A stretch of DNA of 64,000 nucleotides, from positions 186,001-250,000 of the forward strand of contig NZ_VNFK01000001.1 of the NCBI RefSeq assembly GCF_007786235.1, given 5' to 3'. Under the pieces are notes generated by a model, which had not been told where the DNA came from, searched no databases, and worked only from the letters and a program-made list of their open reading frames with translations. The stretch's first letter is position 1; each line of letters starts with the position of its first letter. The position numbers and the translations under genes were made by a program. The stretch is from Paenarthrobacter nitroguajacolicus. Its GTDB lineage: Bacteria > Actinomycetota > Actinomycetes > Actinomycetales > Micrococcaceae. Positions 62,516-64,000 of the stretch are shown here, in pieces.

Positions 62516-63286
62516 GTGCGGACTTTCAGGGGCGAGACATTTTGCTGGATCATCCGGGTTGGCTCAGGAACAAGCCCCGGAATTCCGCGGGCACGGAGGA
62601 GTGCGGCCAGCGATGATCCAGCAAAATTTGCATCCCATCCCAAACGGGCTCATGCCGGACCGGGTTCTCGACGAAGAAGCCGCAGGGTTGTTGAACGACA
62701 CCCCGGCAGGCCCCGCGACACTGCACTGGAGTCCGCGGCCCTATCGTCCACGGTGGAACTGTTGCTGGAACGGGACACCCGGGAAGTCACGGTGTCCGCG
62801 ATTACCGAGCATTCAGGCGTGAGCCGGGCCGCCTTGTACCGGCGGTGGCGCAGCCGCGAGGAACTTCTGGCGGCTGCCCTGGACAGTGTTCGCACAGGCA
62901 TCGCGCTGAAGCGCGCGGGCACCACCCTGGAGACCATCCTCAATTCCTACGAGGAGGCCGCAATCGACGTTGACGGCCGGGTGGGCGTGCTGGTGAAGAA
63001 GCGCGTTGCCATGGGCCTGGAGAACGACCAACTCCGCGCACTGTCATGGGATCGGCATGTGTCGCGACGCCGTGAACCGATCGCTGCGGAAATCCGTCGC
63101 GGCATCTCCGCTGGCAAACTTTCTCCCGACGTTGATGTCGAGGCAATGATCGACCTGATCAATGGGCTCTATTACTACCAGTTCGTGGTGCGGCCGCCGC
63201 GTCCAGATACAGCATCGGTGGCCGAAACCCAGCAGCGCGTGCGCAACGCCGTGAAACTGGTGTGGGAGGGTGCGTTGCGGCGTTGA
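62516..63286 (+). CDS. TetR-family regulator (start unresolved)
   Basis: The homologous part starts at about 62690 (RRVVERHPGRPRDTALESAA) with an HTH TVSAITEHSGVSRAALYRRW and a helical C-terminus to 63286. No ATG/GTG/TTG in frame precedes helix 1 closely. The nearest are GTG 62516, which would run through the inverted repeat, and GTG 62750, which cuts into helix 1. A small frameshift or lost start near 62650-62700 is possible, since an ATG (62653, MPDRVLDEEAAG) lies in another frame. Likely regulates the MFS gene. Confidence 0.7.
   Translation: MRTFRGETFCWIIRVGSGTSPGIPRARRSAASDDPAKFASHPKRAHAGPGSRRRSRRVVERHPGRPRDTALESAALSSTVELLLERDTREVTVSAITEHSGVSRAALYRRWRSREELLAAALDSVRTGIALKRAGTTLETILNSYEEAAIDVDGRVGVLVKKRVAMGLENDQLRALSWDRHVSRRREPIAAEIRRGISAGKLSPDVDVEAMIDLINGLYYYQFVVRPPRPDTASVAETQQRVRNAVKLVWEGALRR
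62540..62626. repeat. Palindromic repeat copy 1 (TGCTGGATCAT...ATGATCCAGCA)
   Basis: Arm TTTTGCTGGATCATC (62540-62554) and its exact complement GATGATCCAGCAAAA (62612-62626), enclosing 57 bp. It shares arms and the sequence after the left arm (CATCCGGGTT versus CATTCAGGGT) with copy 2 at 63292. Confidence 0.8.
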
Positions 63287-63291
63287 CTTTG

Positions 63292-63371
63292 TGCTGGATC
63301 ATTCAGGGTGATACCGAGGCGCCCACCCGTTTTTGCCGTTGCCGGGCATTGCTGACGCGAATGATCCAGCA
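63292..63371. repeat. Palindromic repeat copy 2
   Basis: Arm TGCTGGATCATTC (63292-63304) and complement GAATGATCCAGCA (63359-63371) with 54 bp between. It begins 6 bp after the TetR stop and ends 12 bp before the ANTAR gene stop, so it may also terminate both convergent transcripts. Confidence 0.8.
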
Positions 63372-63382
63372 GAAAGTCGCCC

Positions 63383-64000
63383 CTACTCTTCGAAGTGCGT
63401 CGTAATCTTCCCCGAGGAAACCGCCGAGATGATCGACTCCGCCAAATGCCGCAACTTGATGTTGCGGTTGCTGGATGCCGTGCGCAGAATGGTGAAGGCT
63501 TCGTCCTGGCTGCAGTGATTCTGGGCCATGATCGCACCGACAGCGAGGTCAATGACGGTGCGTGACTGCATGGCGGCCGCGAGGTCATTCCGAGCGTCGC
63601 TGAGCTGCGCGATCTTCAATGCGAGGCGAAGCGACTTGGCAGCGTGGGAGGCGAAGACCTCGGCCCGCTCCACATCGTCGTCGCTGAACGCGTTGGTCTG
63701 CTCGGAATACAGGTTCAGCGCTGCACGGGTGTCACCTTCCACGAGCAGCGGAACACTGAGGATGGATCGCAGTCCCTGATCTGCTGCCGCCGCCACGTAA
63801 TCCGGCCAGCGGTATTCTCCACGAAGGTCCGGGACCAGGACGGATGTGAGCTTGTCCATGGCGGTGAGACAGGGCCCCTCGTAGGTACTCTGCAGCTCAT
63901 CCATCACGCGGGCGCGTTCATCGCTGCTGGCAGCCGTAGCCGACCTCTTCCGACGCAGCACGGTAATGCCACAAAACATGGGGGCGTCCGGGTGGGAGAG
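63383..64000 (-). CDS. GAF-ANTAR RNA-binding antitermination regulator (5' end outside window)
   Basis: At least 205 aa, open to base 64000. GAF domain (to about residue 130): EGPCLTAMDKLTSVLVPDL, LRSILSVPLLVEGDTRAALN, LYSEQTNAFSDDDVERAEVF. C-terminal ANTAR domain: RTVIDLAVGAIMAQNHCSQD, EAFTILRTASSNRNIKLRHL, AESIISAVS. ANTAR domains bind paired hexaloop RNA stems and prevent termination. The typical GAF N-terminus continues beyond the window. Target RNAs not seen nearby. Confidence 0.9.
   Translation of the reverse strand, partial: LSHPDAPMFCGITVLRRKRSATAASSDERARVMDELQSTYEGPCLTAMDKLTSVLVPDLRGEYRWPDYVAAAADQGLRSILSVPLLVEGDTRAALNLYSEQTNAFSDDDVERAEVFASHAAKSLRLALKIAQLSDARNDLAAAMQSRTVIDLAVGAIMAQNHCSQDEAFTILRTASSNRNIKLRHLAESIISAVSSGKITTHFEE

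Noticed and set aside
62653..62822. Alternative tetR start in another frame (MPDRVLDEEAAG)
   Set aside because: Frame continues as a domain-free sequence and stops. It is only useful if a frameshift exists, which is noted in the feature.

Overview
The window is high-GC actinobacterial chromosome. It looks like an Arthrobacter/Paenarthrobacter-type member of the Micrococcaceae. The signs are a monomeric NADP isocitrate dehydrogenase, purH and purN near a DUF6350 (PerM-like) gene, a small MerR regulator divergent from hsp20, GAF-ANTAR and LAL-type LuxR regulators, and frequent GTG starts. The genus call is inference. I saw no tRNA, rRNA, CRISPR array, integrase or transposase.

Layout. 0-6 kb: icd (3' end cut by the window edge), a lipoprotein with a probable frameshift, a secreted trypsin-like protease and purH. 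6-8 kb: 13 tandem copies of a 72-73 bp unit next to an AbiEi-like/DUF559 nuclease-fold gene. 8-14 kb: a sugar kinase-murQ-MFS salvage operon, purN, a small membrane protein, perM-like DUF6350 and an orphan plus-strand terminator that implies a small RNA. 14-18 kb: double-VOC protein, J-domain protein, Hsp20, MerR regulator, lipoprotein. 18-23 kb: secreted propeller/FG-GAP-like protein, glycosyltransferase and UDP-glucose dehydrogenase. 23-30 kb: small membrane proteins, an MFS exporter with a folded leader and Fur-like box, an APC permease, a large LuxR regulator and cspA. 30-36 kb: small hypotheticals, flavin monooxygenase, DHFR-like reductase, APC permease.

36-44 kb is a defence island with lower GC. 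It holds a Dcm/EcoRII-like cytosine methyltransferase convergent with an MvaI/BcnI-type endonuclease, both predicted for CCWGG. Next comes a tightly overlapping four-gene operon: ribbon-helix-helix plus winged-helix-like protein, GHKL (Hsp90/MORC-like) ATPase, an unknown protein and a DUF6339 protein. This operon is the best candidate for a poorly described system. On its right lies a scar made of fragments of two genes whose intact relatives occur at 46.9 kb and 51 kb.

44-64 kb: a frameshifted beta-lactamase-like gene, EamA transporter with divergent MarR, a three-gene operon for a secreted Cys-containing bacteriocin-like precursor, an NPCBM/beta-helix protein, a second GWN-repeat secreted protein, a DUF6188 cluster, a wHTH/membrane-protein pair, TerC, an oxidoreductase-hydrolase-TetR operon, an MFS transporter with divergent TetR, and a GAF-ANTAR regulator cut by the window end.

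A recurring motif (CACCTAG, always pointing at the downstream gene) occurs in clusters with 21-22 or 42-43 bp spacing. The clusters lie upstream of the LuxR gene, the bacteriocin-like gene and the structured-leader MFS gene, and more weakly upstream of a small membrane protein. This suggests an uncharacterised regulon, perhaps run by the LuxR protein.
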